44,085 nucleotides of DNA from an uncultured Bacilli bacterium (GTDB taxonomy: Bacteria; Bacillota_I; Bacilli_A; RF39; UBA660): contig CANQYO010000005.1 of the NCBI GenBank assembly GCA_947628095.1, forward strand, positions 1-44,085. Direction: 5' to 3'. The translations under genes and the position numbers were made by a program. Positions 19,139 to 27,189 of this stretch are shown piece by piece (within the stretch, counting starts at the first letter, position 1; every line of letters begins with the position of its first letter). The notes under the pieces are model-generated. The model was not told the origin of the DNA and ran no database searches. It saw only the letters and a list, made by a program, of their open reading frames with translations.

Positions 19139-20146
19139 ATGAACATTATCGTAACGAATAAGTATAAAGATTTGTTAAATAGTGCTAATATTGAAATCTT
19201 AAAAGAATTGAATGGTGTATTTCAAGTTAAGGAAATTGCTAATAGCTTTAATTCAATTTTCTATAAAAAGTTAATAATTGATGCAACAGCTTTAGATAGG
19301 TTTCCAAAAGATGACGTTTTACGTGAATTAGCTAAAACTTTTGATACAGAAAAACTGATTTTGTTTTTACCCCCAGATAATCCGCCTCCAAAACAGTTTT
19401 TATCTTTTTTAATTAGCATTAACATTTATAATTTTACTGATAATATTAAAGGCTTGATTGAACTTATAAATAAAAGTAATTCTTATGAAAATGTTCAATC
19501 ATTCGTAACCGAACCTGTTTCAGCACGTCCAGTTGATAATGAACTTGATTTTAGTCAAGGTGCTGCTGAAATGAGTAATGGTCATATTATTCTTGGAATT
19601 AAAAATGTTACTAAAAATGCTGGAAGTACAGAGCTTACATATCTTTTGAAAAGAGCTTTATCAGAAGTTCATAATCGTAGTGTTGTAGCCCTTGAATTAG
19701 ATAAAAGTGATTTTACTTTTTATAATTATCGAGATATGCATTCAATTGATTCTTCTAAATTAGGTGAATTTCTAACTGCAATGCGTAATCAAGATGTTAT
19801 TATTGTAGATTTAGCTGATGGTAAGAATGCTAATATTTGTACAGATGTTATTTATTTAGTTCAACCTTCAATGTATCGAGTTAATCAATTAATGATGGGA
19901 AATCGGACAGCTTTTGCTGAATTGAAAGGAAAAAAAGTAGTTTTATATAATAGTTTGCTATCTGAACATGATATAAATACATTTGCTAAAGAGGCTGGAA
20001 TTAGCATTTACTTTAATTTACCACCTTTAAATGATAGAATATTTAATCCTATTTTAAATGATTTACTTTCTAAGTTAGGATTAATATTTGAAAGTGAATC
20101 TACAACTGAAAATAAAAAAAGTTTTTTTGATATATTTAAAAATTAA
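19139..20146 (+). CDS. tadZ: TadZ/CpaE-like ParA-family protein with degenerate P-loop
   Basis: A 335-residue cytosolic protein. The N-terminal part (about 1-120) looks like a degenerate receiver-type domain (alternating beta/alpha, IIDATALDRF). Residues about 145-325 are a ParA/MinD-like ATPase domain. The Walker A position reads NVTKNAGSTELT instead of KGGxGKT, and DVIIVDLADG occupies the Walker B region. TadZ proteins localise Tad machinery at the pole or assembly site and often have non-canonical P-loops. It is the last gene of the locus; a terminator follows eight bases later. ATPase activity is doubtful. Confidence 0.82.
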   Translation: MNIIVTNKYKDLLNSANIEILKELNGVFQVKEIANSFNSIFYKKLIIDATALDRFPKDDVLRELAKTFDTEKLILFLPPDNPPPKQFLSFLISINIYNFTDNIKGLIELINKSNSYENVQSFVTEPVSARPVDNELDFSQGAAEMSNGHIILGIKNVTKNAGSTELTYLLKRALSEVHNRSVVALELDKSDFTFYNYRDMHSIDSSKLGEFLTAMRNQDVIIVDLADGKNANICTDVIYLVQPSMYRVNQLMMGNRTAFAELKGKKVVLYNSLLSEHDINTFAKEAGISIYFNLPPLNDRIFNPILNDLLSKLGLIFESESTTENKKSFFDIFKN

Positions 20147-20152
20147 GAGAAT

Positions 20153-20175
20153 GATAGGCTTTCCTATCTTTTTTT
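20153..20175 (+). terminator. Intrinsic terminator of the pilus locus
   Basis: GATAGG-CTTT-CCTATC hairpin (20153-20168) followed by seven T, right after tadZ. Confidence 0.85.
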
Positions 20176-20189
20176 ATAGGGTTAATTTA

Positions 20190-20322
20190 TTTTGTCGCCT
20201 TCTTTTTTCGATTCGTGGAGTGCTTATGCTTTTGCGTTTGTTGTTCAGCCTGCAGCTGAGTTATACCGTTCGCGTATTGATAATTCCCATGGCGTGCGCA
20301 AGATTTTAATTAAATCTTTTTT
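20190..20322 (+). ncRNA. GC-rich island, candidate structured small RNA
   Basis: About 108 bases (20193-20300) are close to 47 percent G+C, far above the surroundings. The stretch contains short complementary segments (TCAGC/GCTGA around 20250; TTTTGCG with CGCAAGA) and is immediately followed by a terminator hairpin with T-tract at 20300-20322. In A+T-rich genomes such islands are often structured RNAs. The same strand has an open frame (20192-20395, 67 codons) that runs through the terminator. Its first half uses codons unlike all neighbours and it has no clear ribosome binding site. I could not match tmRNA, SRP RNA, RNase P RNA or 6S RNA, and no clear promoter was found. Confidence 0.4.
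20300..20322 (+). terminator. Terminator hairpin closing the GC-rich island
   Basis: AAGATTT (20300-20306), loop TAATT, AAATCTT (20312-20318) and a run of T to 20322. The polarity is clear: the reverse strand lacks a T-tract. The following 110 bases to 20433 are A+T-rich; I see nothing in them. Confidence 0.65.
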
Positions 20323-20433
20323 ATCGATTAAGATTTATAAAAAAGTAATTAAAAACAAGATTAACCCTTGGAGATTCCTAAAAAGAAAATATTAAGTATT
20401 TTAAAATTCAATTTTAAATTATTTCTATATTAT

Positions 20434-20459
20434 AAAAAGTGAGAAAACTCACTTTTTTT
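20434..20459. terminator. Bidirectional terminator
   Basis: AAAAAGTGAG-AAAA-CTCACTTTTT: a perfect ten-base stem with T-tracts on both strands. The TGA stop of the minus-strand gene (20449-20451) lies inside the stem. Confidence 0.85.
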
Positions 20460-21183
20460 CTAATTTTATTGATTCAGTTTCAGATTTGACTTTTTTATAA
20501 TTATCTATAAATTGATTAGCAAGAACAAACATTTCTTCTACTTTAATATCTGAATTTTCATTATGAAAACGATAATCAATAAGTAAATTTATAAAATCAA
20601 TTACGTAGTTGAAATGTTCATCATATATATAACTATGTTGTTTTACAGATTTTGGTGAAATATTTATTGGAGCAGATGCAGTGTCAGTAAATCTTAGCAA
20701 ATTAATATCATTTGGTTTATAAAAGGCAAGTTGTAAATAATTATCACTGACTGAATTTTCATGAATTAAATTAGCATAAGGAATATAAGTAAAACGTTCT
20801 TTAATTTCCTTAATTGAATCTTCTTTATTTTCAGGTTTAGCTAAATAAACCATTATATAATTAACCAAACTATTACTAATATCACCATCTTGATATTCTT
20901 TTTCATGATGCATTGTAAGTGGATAATAACAAAGTTCATAAATAGATTCTTCTATACGTGAAACTAAATAAGTAATAACTCCTAGTAAATCTGTTCGATT
21001 AAAATATTCATACTCCAATAATTTTTCTTGCTTTTCATAATTTTTTTCTAATTTATCACGATATTTTTTTAAATAAATTTCTTTTAATTTACGAAGTCTA
21101 TTTTCTTCTTTTTGTAATTTTGCTTTTTCTTCTTTAATTATAAGTAAATCTTTAGGATTTGAACTTGAGCTAAGATTTTTCAT
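20449..21183 (-). CDS. Unknown 244-residue protein with N-terminal coiled coil
   Basis: No family recognised. Residues about 15-55 are a highly charged Lys/Glu/Leu-rich coiled coil; the remainder is a soluble, acidic alpha/beta domain with many Tyr and Asn residues. No signal peptide or membrane helix is present, so it is cytosolic. The start ATG follows AAGGAGGG, a strong ribosome binding site. It is monocistronic and ends inside a bidirectional terminator opposite the pilus and GC-rich island region. No sign of foreign codon use was seen. Confidence 0.75.
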   Translation of the reverse strand: MKNLSSSSNPKDLLIIKEEKAKLQKEENRLRKLKEIYLKKYRDKLEKNYEKQEKLLEYEYFNRTDLLGVITYLVSRIEESIYELCYYPLTMHHEKEYQDGDISNSLVNYIMVYLAKPENKEDSIKEIKERFTYIPYANLIHENSVSDNYLQLAFYKPNDINLLRFTDTASAPINISPKSVKQHSYIYDEHFNYVIDFINLLIDYRFHNENSDIKVEEMFVLANQFIDNYKKVKSETESIKLEKK

Positions 21184-21281
21184 AAGCCCTCCTTATTGCT
21201 TACATATTATATAGCTAAATTTTTAAAAATTCAATTATTTTTTTAAGTTTTGTAAATTTTATTTATAAATAAATTTTTGTA

Positions 21282-21290
21282 TGTTATTAT
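21282..21290 (+). promoter_or_regulatory. Extended -10 promoter of the trmH-rimM-trmD group
   Basis: TGTTATTAT (TGn plus TATTAT), 18 bases before the methyltransferase start. The -35 region is poor. Confidence 0.5.
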
Positions 21291-21308
21291 ATAAGTGGAA
21301 GTGGTTTT

Positions 21309-22034
21309 ATGTTAATAACTAGTCTTACTAATCAAAAAATCAAAAAATATTTAAAATTAAAAGTCAAAAAATATCGTGATTTAGAGCATATGTTTTTAAT
21401 AGAAGGAGACCATTTAGTAAAAGAAGCTCTTAAAGAAAATTTACTTGTAGATTTATTAGTTTTAGATGGTACAAATGTTGATTATGATTTTCCTTATACT
21501 TATGTTACAGAAAATATTATGAAAAAATTAAGTGAAATGGAAAGTATTCCTAAAGTTATAGGAGTTTTAAAATATTTAAATGAGAAAGATATTAAAGGTA
21601 ATAAAGTGTTACTTTTAGATGATATTCAAGACCCTGGTAATTTAGGAACAATTATTAGAAGTAGTTTAGCCTTTGGGGTTTCTGATATTGTTTTAAATAC
21701 CAATTCAGTTGATATCTATAATTCTAAAGTTATTAGAAGTTCTCAAGGTATGATTTTTAAAATAAATATTTTAAGGCGAGAACTTAAAAGTGTTATAAAT
21801 GATTTAAAAAATAAAGATTATGAAATTTTAGGAACTAGTGTTATTAAAGGTTCGGATGTTCGTCTTATAAAACCTCTTAAATTTGCTCTTATTATGGGAA
21901 ATGAAGGACAAGGAGTTAAACAAGAATTACTTGATTTATGTGATAAAAATTTATATATTAATATGAATAAGAATTGTGAAAGTTTAAATGTTGGAGTAGC
22001 AACTAGTATTCTTTTATATGAATTAAATAGGTGA
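21309..22034 (+). CDS. SpoU/TrmH-family RNA 2'-O-ribose methyltransferase
   Basis: A SPOUT methyltransferase that would methylate a ribose 2'-OH in rRNA or tRNA with S-adenosylmethionine. Of 241 residues, the N-terminal 75 form the substrate-binding domain (IEGDHLVKEAL). The catalytic domain follows, with motif 1 in DIQDPGNLGTIIRSS, motif 2 IMGNEGQGV and motif 3 LNVGVATSILLYEL, which together make the trefoil knot. The exact RNA target (RlmB-like or another site) cannot be told. Only a weak ribosome binding site (GGAAGTGG) precedes it. Three bases separate it from rimM, so it heads a ribosome/tRNA maturation operon. Confidence 0.92.
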   Translation: MLITSLTNQKIKKYLKLKVKKYRDLEHMFLIEGDHLVKEALKENLLVDLLVLDGTNVDYDFPYTYVTENIMKKLSEMESIPKVIGVLKYLNEKDIKGNKVLLLDDIQDPGNLGTIIRSSLAFGVSDIVLNTNSVDIYNSKVIRSSQGMIFKINILRRELKSVINDLKNKDYEILGTSVIKGSDVRLIKPLKFALIMGNEGQGVKQELLDLCDKNLYINMNKNCESLNVGVATSILLYELNR

Positions 22035-22037
22035 ATT

Positions 22038-22508
22038 ATGGATAATATTAAAATTGGTAAATATGTAAAAACTCATGGTATTAAAGGAGAAATTAAGATT
22101 CGTTCAGATTTTAAATATAAAGATAGAGTTTTTAAAAAAGGAATGAAAATTTTAATTGGTAATCAAAAATTTATAATTAATTCCTATAGACAACATCAAG
22201 AATTTGATATGATAACTTTACATGGAATAACTAATATAAATGAAATATTACCTTTAAAAGGAAGTTATATATATATTAATAAAAATGCTTTAAATTTACA
22301 AAAAGACGAATATCTTGATACAGATTTATTGAATTTAGAAGTAGTTGTTAAAGATAAAATTGTTGGAAAAGTAGAAGAAATAATTAATATAAATAAAGAT
22401 AAAAAATTATTAGTTGTTAATTCTAAATATATTCCTTTTGAACTTATTAAAAAAGTTGATTTAGAAAATCAGAAAATTGAAATAGAGGAGGTAGTTGGTT
22501 TATTATGA
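22038..22508 (+). CDS. rimM: Ribosome maturation factor RimM
   Basis: Binds ribosomal protein S19 and helps mature the head of the 30S subunit. The 156 residues show the N-terminal RimM domain (IGKYVKTHGIKGEIKI) and a C-terminal PRC-barrel with a shortened hallmark (YIPFELI...VDLENQKIEI). The usual operon is rpsP-rimM-trmD-rplS; here rpsP and rplS are absent and the SpoU enzyme gene precedes rimM. The stop TGA overlaps trmD by four bases. Confidence 0.94.
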   Translation: MDNIKIGKYVKTHGIKGEIKIRSDFKYKDRVFKKGMKILIGNQKFIINSYRQHQEFDMITLHGITNINEILPLKGSYIYINKNALNLQKDEYLDTDLLNLEVVVKDKIVGKVEEIININKDKKLLVVNSKYIPFELIKKVDLENQKIEIEEVVGLL

Positions 22509-23179
22509 AAATAGATATTTTAACTCTTTTTCCTAATATGTTTGATGGCTTTTTAAATGAATCAATTATTAAAAGAGCAATTCAAAATAATTTAGTTACT
22601 GTTAATATTCATAATTTTCGTTTATATACTGATGATTCTCATGGTCATGTTGATGATACACCTTATGGTGGTGGAGCAGGGATGGTTTTAAGATGCCAAC
22701 CTATATTTGATTGTTTAGATACTATTAGAACTCCTGATAGTACCGTGATTATGTTAACTCCCGAAGGTAAGACATTTAATCAGAAAATGGCCTATGAATT
22801 AAAAGAAAAAAAGCATTTAATTTTTATATGTGGTCATTATGAAGGGTTTGATGAAAGAATTAAATCAGTTTGTGATTTATTTATAAGTATTGGTGATTTT
22901 ATTGTTACAGGTGGAGAACTTCCTAGTATGTTAATAAGTGATGCTATAATTCGTTTATTAGATGGAGCTATCACTTCAGAAAGTTTAGAAAATGAATCAT
23001 TTACTAATAATTTACTTGATTATCCAACTTATACTAAGCCAAGAGTTTATCGAGGAATGGAGGTTCCAGAAGTTTTAATAAATGGTGACCATAAAAAAAT
23101 AGAAGATTTTAGAAACAAAGCTAGAATTGAAAAAACAAAAAAATTAAGACCAGATTTAATGGAGGAAAAAAATGAATAA
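22505..23179 (+). CDS. trmD: tRNA (guanine-37-N1)-methyltransferase TrmD
   Basis: Methylates G37 next to the anticodon, preventing +1 frameshifts. The 224 residues contain DILTLFPNMFDG at the start, DDTPYGGGAGMV, the cofactor knot ICGHYEGFDER and IGDFIVTGGELP, and a C-terminal RNA-binding part ending in RIEKTKKLRPDL. It has the normal length for the family. The ATG lies within the end of rimM behind GAGGAGG. It overlaps the next, unknown gene by eight bases, supporting one transcript. Confidence 0.96.
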   Translation: MKIDILTLFPNMFDGFLNESIIKRAIQNNLVTVNIHNFRLYTDDSHGHVDDTPYGGGAGMVLRCQPIFDCLDTIRTPDSTVIMLTPEGKTFNQKMAYELKEKKHLIFICGHYEGFDERIKSVCDLFISIGDFIVTGGELPSMLISDAIIRLLDGAITSESLENESFTNNLLDYPTYTKPRVYRGMEVPEVLINGDHKKIEDFRNKARIEKTKKLRPDLMEEKNE

Positions 23180-23645
23180 TCAGCTTCATTATTTAATTGT
23201 TAAAGAAAAAAATAAAAAAACGATACATTATTTTGAGTATAACAATTTAGATGGTTTTAATATGGTTTCTAAAAGTAAAAATATTAAATTGAAAGATGCT
23301 ATAAATGTTAATAAAATAGTTATTATTAATCAAAGTTTTATTGAAAAATTAATTAATAAAAAAATAAATGGTAAAATTAAAAAATTAATTGATTTATTGA
23401 ATGATATTTATAATAATGAAGATTCAAGTGAAGACCCAGCTGGTTCTTTGATGCAAGCTTTAAATGAAGTAGAAAAATTTAAAAGAGAAATGATAAATAA
23501 ATATATGGATTATATGACTAAGGAACAGTTAAAACTTCTTGATAAAAAAATTGAAATTTTAGAGCAAGAAGTAACTCTTAAAGCATATTATTTAAATGAA
23601 GAAAGTACTAAGGAAAAATCGAATGAAGAAATTAAATCAAGATAA
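23172..23645 (+). CDS. Unknown 157-residue charged protein
   Basis: No family recognised. The N-terminal 60 residues are predicted beta-rich with many Lys and Asn; residues about 95-145 form a long Lys/Glu amphipathic helix, probably coiled coil. No membrane helix or signal is present. GGAGG at the end of trmD is the ribosome binding site, and the gene overlaps trmD by eight bases and the VanZ-like gene by 23. Its conserved place in a tight operon argues for a real gene, perhaps tied to translation, but this is only inference. Confidence 0.75.
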   Translation: MNNQLHYLIVKEKNKKTIHYFEYNNLDGFNMVSKSKNIKLKDAINVNKIVIINQSFIEKLINKKINGKIKKLIDLLNDIYNNEDSSEDPAGSLMQALNEVEKFKREMINKYMDYMTKEQLKLLDKKIEILEQEVTLKAYYLNEESTKEKSNEEIKSR

Positions 23646-24084
23646 ATTAAAAAAAATAATTAGTGTTTTTCTTTTAATAGGTTGGTGTTTTTTAATTTTT
23701 TCTTTATCAAATAGAAATGGGACTTTATCTACCAATGATAGTGATTTAATAATTAATCTTTTAGGTAATTTGGGAGTTTATCTTAAAAATTCACTTCATC
23801 TTAATATTACTCTTATAATTAGAAAATTAGCTCATATTTTTTTATATTTCATTTTATATTTATTAATATTTAATGTAATGTGGCAATTTAAAATTAAAAA
23901 ACAATTTTTATTTTCATTTATTTTTTGTTTTTTATATGCTATAAGTGATGAAATTCATCAGATGTTTATTTTAAATAGAAGTGCTGAAGTTTTAGATGTT
24001 TTAATTGATATGATAGGAGTTATTTTTCAAATGATTATCTTATATGGCATATTTAAAAAATGTGAGAAAAAGCATATAGAATAA
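23623..24084 (+). CDS. VanZ-like membrane protein
   Basis: A 153-residue membrane protein with about four helices. It shows the VanZ signatures RKLAHIFLYFILY in the second helix and SDEIHQMF...NRSAEVLDVLIDMIG in the C-terminal part. VanZ confers low-level teicoplanin resistance in enterococci; the function of chromosomal relatives is largely unknown. The frame is open from an ATG at 23596, but AAGGA lies just before the ATG at 23623, which also gives the usual short N-terminus. It ends the rimM-trmD transcript. Confidence 0.88.
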   Translation: MKKLNQDKLKKIISVFLLIGWCFLIFSLSNRNGTLSTNDSDLIINLLGNLGVYLKNSLHLNITLIIRKLAHIFLYFILYLLIFNVMWQFKIKKQFLFSFIFCFLYAISDEIHQMFILNRSAEVLDVLIDMIGVIFQMIILYGIFKKCEKKHIE

Positions 24085-24105
24085 GGAATTTCATATGTTT
24101 TTTTT
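24073..24105 (+). terminator. Probable intrinsic terminator after the VanZ-like gene
   Basis: An imperfect stem (CATATAGAA with TTCATATG, one bulged base) is followed by eight T. The gene stop codon lies in the loop. Confidence 0.6.
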
Positions 24106-24260
24106 ATACTTTGTAAATTAATTTGTAAATTATTAAATTAAAAATGTCAATGAAAAAAAATTTTTTTGTGGATAAAAAATTACTTAAACTTAATAAATTT
24201 AAGGGTTAAAAAAAGTTTCAAAAAAAGTTAAAAAATTTAAATGTAAATTTTTTTGTAATT

Positions 24261-24274
24261 GTTGCAAATGCAAC
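24261..24274 (+). promoter_or_regulatory. Palindromic operator candidate upstream of nrdD
   Basis: GTTGCA-AA-TGCAAC is a perfect six-base inverted repeat with a two-base centre, 22 bases before the -10 of nrdD, so it touches the -35 zone. It does not match the NrdR box as I know it. The rest of the 245-base gap is A-rich and holds one DnaA-box-like TGTGGATAA at 24167-24175. Confidence 0.5.
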
Positions 24275-24293
24275 ATTTCTATTGTCTTGAGTT

Positions 24294-24302
24294 TGTTATA
24301 AT
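24294..24302 (+). promoter_or_regulatory. Extended -10 promoter of nrdD-nrdG
   Basis: TGTTATAAT: TGn plus a perfect TATAAT, 27 bases before the nrdD start and ahead of the ribosome binding site GGAGGAG. No good -35 is seen. Confidence 0.7.
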
Positions 24303-24329
24303 TGATTTATCATATGGAGGAGTAAAAGT

Positions 24330-26525
24330 ATGAAAATAATTAAACGTGATGGTACATTTGTTGATTTTGAACCAGAAAAAATTGAAAATGCAATTAACAA
24401 AGCTAATGCTGAAGTTGACGAAGCAGAAAGAGTTAGTGAAATTCAAATTAAAAATATCATTAGATATATAGAAAAATTAAATAAGAAAAGAATTTTAGTA
24501 GAAGACATACAAGATATTATTGAAAAAAGAATAATGGCTCTTGGAAAATATGAATTAGCTAAAAAATATATAACTTATCGTTATACAAGAGAATTAGTAA
24601 GAAAGAGCAATACAACTGATAGAACTATTAAAGAATTAGTTAATGGTGAATCAGAATATTGGAATACGGAAAATTCTAATAAGAATGCTAAAGTAGTAAC
24701 TGTTCAAAGAGATTATTTAGCTGGAATTACAAGTACAGATATTACAAGAAGATTTTTACTTCCTGAAGATATAGTTAAAGCACATGATTCAGGTATTATT
24801 CATTTCCATGATGCTGATTATTTTGCTCAAAATGCCTTACATAACTGTGATTTAATTAACTTAGAAGATATGCTTCAAAATGGAACTAATATAAATGGAG
24901 TAATGATTGAAAAACCTCATAGATTTTTAACTGCTATGACAATTGCTACTCAATTAATTACAGCGGTTTCATCTAGTCAATATGGAGGTTGTACAATTTC
25001 TTTAACCCACTTAGCACCATTTGTTCGTGATAGTTATAATTTCTATTTAGCTAAATATAAAAAGCGTAAATTCACAAAAGCTGACTGTGAAAAATATGCT
25101 AAAGAAGATTTGAAAAAGGAAATAGTTGATGGAGTTCAAACATTCCAATATCAAATAAATTCAATGACAACAACTAATGGTCAAGCACCTTTTTTAAGTG
25201 TTAATATGTATTTAGGTGAAACTGACGAATATAAAGAAGAACTTGCAATGATTATTGAAGAAGTATTAAAGCAAAGAATATTAGGAATGAAAAATGAAAA
25301 GGGAGTTTATATAACTCCAGCTTTCCCTAAACTTCTATATGTTCTTGAAGAAGATAATATTAAAAAGAGTGGAAAGTATTATTATTTAACTGAACTTGCT
25401 GCTAAGTGTACAGCTAAAAGAATGGTACCTGATTATATCTCTGAAAAAGTTATGCTTGAATTAAAGAAAAATGAATATGGAGAAGGAGAATGTTATCCAT
25501 GTATGGGTTGTCGTAGTTTCTTAACTCCAGATAGGTCTATTTCTTTAGGAAATATTGCTAAAGCTAAAAATTATGTTCCAGGTAAAGGAAAATATTATGG
25601 AAGATTTAATCAAGGTGTTGTTACTATTAATTTACCAGATGTAGCTTTAACTTCTGAAAAAGATATGGATAGATTCTATGAAATTCTTGATGAAAGACTA
25701 GAACTTTGTCATAGAGCTTTAAAAATAAGACATGATAGATTAAGTCATGCTACTAGTGATGTTGCACCAATTTTATGGCAACATGGAGCTCTTGCAAGAC
25801 TTGATAAAGGGGAATCAATTCATGAACTTTTACATCATGGTTATTCAACTATTTCATTAGGTTATGCTGGTTTATATGAATGTGTTAAATATATGACTGG
25901 ACATTCACATACTGATGGTGGTAAAGGTCATGATTTTGCAATTGATGTTATGGAAAGATTAAATGCTGCTTGTAAAAAATGGAAAGCTGAAGAAGATATT
26001 GATTATTCAGTTTATGGAACTCCAATTGAATCAACAACTTATAAATTTGCTAAAAATCTAAAAGAAAGATTTGGAGTTATAAAAGGAATTACAGACCGTG
26101 ATTATATTACTAATTCATATCATGTTCCTGTATTTGAAGAAATCGATGCTTTTGAAAAATTAAGACTTGAAAGTGAATTCCAAAAATTATCACCAGGTGG
26201 AGCTATTTCATATATTGAAACACCTAATATGCAAAATAATGTTGATGCTGTTCTTGAAATTATTAAATTTATTTATGATAATATCATGTATGCTGAATTA
26301 AATACTAAGAGTGATTATTGTCAAGCTTGTGGTTATGATGGAGAAATTTTACTTGATGATAAATTAGAATGGTATTGTCCAAATTGTGGAAATAGAAATC
26401 ATGATACTTTGAATGTAGCAAGACGTACTTGTGGTTATATTGGTACTAATTTCTGGAATAAAGGAAGAACTCAAGAAATAAAAGAAAGAGTTTTACATGT
26501 TGATAATAAAGTTGATGAAAAATAA
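24330..26525 (+). CDS. nrdD: Anaerobic (class III) ribonucleoside-triphosphate reductase
   Basis: Reduces ribonucleotides to deoxyribonucleotides without oxygen, using a glycyl radical. The 731 residues begin with an ATP-cone regulatory domain (about 1-95, IKRDGTFVDFEPEKI). The barrel domain contains the CMGCR block. The C-terminus has a zinc site (CQACGYDG and CPNCGNRN) and the radical loop RRTCGYIG, where Gly702 should carry the radical. GGAGGAG precedes the ATG. Its activase gene nrdG follows after 17 bases. It indicates that the organism can make DNA precursors anaerobically; an aerobic enzyme is not in this window. Confidence 0.97.
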   Translation: MKIIKRDGTFVDFEPEKIENAINKANAEVDEAERVSEIQIKNIIRYIEKLNKKRILVEDIQDIIEKRIMALGKYELAKKYITYRYTRELVRKSNTTDRTIKELVNGESEYWNTENSNKNAKVVTVQRDYLAGITSTDITRRFLLPEDIVKAHDSGIIHFHDADYFAQNALHNCDLINLEDMLQNGTNINGVMIEKPHRFLTAMTIATQLITAVSSSQYGGCTISLTHLAPFVRDSYNFYLAKYKKRKFTKADCEKYAKEDLKKEIVDGVQTFQYQINSMTTTNGQAPFLSVNMYLGETDEYKEELAMIIEEVLKQRILGMKNEKGVYITPAFPKLLYVLEEDNIKKSGKYYYLTELAAKCTAKRMVPDYISEKVMLELKKNEYGEGECYPCMGCRSFLTPDRSISLGNIAKAKNYVPGKGKYYGRFNQGVVTINLPDVALTSEKDMDRFYEILDERLELCHRALKIRHDRLSHATSDVAPILWQHGALARLDKGESIHELLHHGYSTISLGYAGLYECVKYMTGHSHTDGGKGHDFAIDVMERLNAACKKWKAEEDIDYSVYGTPIESTTYKFAKNLKERFGVIKGITDRDYITNSYHVPVFEEIDAFEKLRLESEFQKLSPGGAISYIETPNMQNNVDAVLEIIKFIYDNIMYAELNTKSDYCQACGYDGEILLDDKLEWYCPNCGNRNHDTLNVARRTCGYIGTNFWNKGRTQEIKERVLHVDNKVDEK

Positions 26526-26542
26526 AAAAAGAAAGTGATAAT

Positions 26543-27031
26543 ATGCATTACAATTTAATAAGAAAGATGGATATTGCTGATGGTCCAGGTATACGTGTAT
26601 CTATTTTTGTTCAAGGTTGTGAATTTCATTGCAAGAATTGTTTTAATAAAGAAACATGGAATTTTGATAAAGGAAAAGAATTTACCGAGGATACAATTAA
26701 AAGAGTATTAGAATTATGTGAACCAAAACATATACAAGGATTATCTATACTTGGGGGGGAACCATTGCATCCTAGAAACATAGAAGGAACAATTGCACTT
26801 GCTAAAGCTTTTAAAGAAAAATTTCCTAAAAAAGATATTTGGATATGGACAGGATTCTTATATGAAAATATTGTTAATAAAGAAATTTTAAAATATGCAG
26901 ATGTTATTGTTGATGGACAATTTAAAGAAGAATTACATGATTTTCGATTGAAATGGTGTGGTTCTTCTAATCAAAGAGTTATAGATGTTCAAAAAAGTGT
27001 GAAAAATAATAAAATAATTTTATTTGATTAA
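26543..27031 (+). CDS. nrdG: Anaerobic ribonucleotide reductase activating protein
   Basis: A radical-SAM enzyme that installs the glycyl radical on NrdD. The 162 residues have the CxxxCxxC iron-sulfur motif at Cys26, Cys30 and Cys33, SAM-binding LSILGGEPL and a short C-terminal beta region, as usual for NrdG. AAAGTGAT is a modest ribosome binding site. It is cotranscribed with nrdD; a strong terminator follows directly. Confidence 0.95.
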   Translation: MHYNLIRKMDIADGPGIRVSIFVQGCEFHCKNCFNKETWNFDKGKEFTEDTIKRVLELCEPKHIQGLSILGGEPLHPRNIEGTIALAKAFKEKFPKKDIWIWTGFLYENIVNKEILKYADVIVDGQFKEELHDFRLKWCGSSNQRVIDVQKSVKNNKIILFD

Positions 27032-27036
27032 AAATT

Positions 27037-27080
27037 AAAGATTGATTTTATTCTATTAGGTTAAAAATCAATCTTTTTTA
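27037..27080 (+). terminator. Intrinsic terminator of nrdDG
   Basis: A perfect 13-base stem (AAAGATTGATTTT at 27037-27049 with AAAATCAATCTTT at 27064-27076) precedes a T-tract. Confidence 0.88.
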
Positions 27081-27163
27081 GTTTTAAATAAACAAAAGTT
27101 TGATTTCTAATAACAAATTTCGATTTTTATTGAGTAGATATTTTCTTTTTCAATATTTTAGTT

Positions 27164-27169
27164 TATAAT
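27164..27169 (+). promoter_or_regulatory. -10 element (TATAAT) before the DUF3048 gene
   Basis: A perfect TATAAT lies 20 bases before the ATG at 27190, with no good -35. Confidence 0.5.
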
Positions 27170-27189
27170 AGATTATGGTAGGTGATACA

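Noticed and set aside
20294-20300. GTGCGC as the 5' end of a group II intron
   Set aside because: No domain V hairpin, no reverse transcriptase gene and far too little room before the next gene.
20192-20395. 67-codon open frame over the GC-rich island as a protein gene
   Set aside because: No ribosome binding site, TTG start only, codon use unlike neighbours in the first half, and it runs through a clean terminator. Kept as a candidate RNA, with coding not excluded.
24167-24175. Perfect DnaA box (TGTGGATAA) upstream of nrdD as part of an origin
   Set aside because: Only one box, no dnaA or dnaN gene nearby; a single nine-base match in 44 kb of A+T-rich DNA is near chance expectation.
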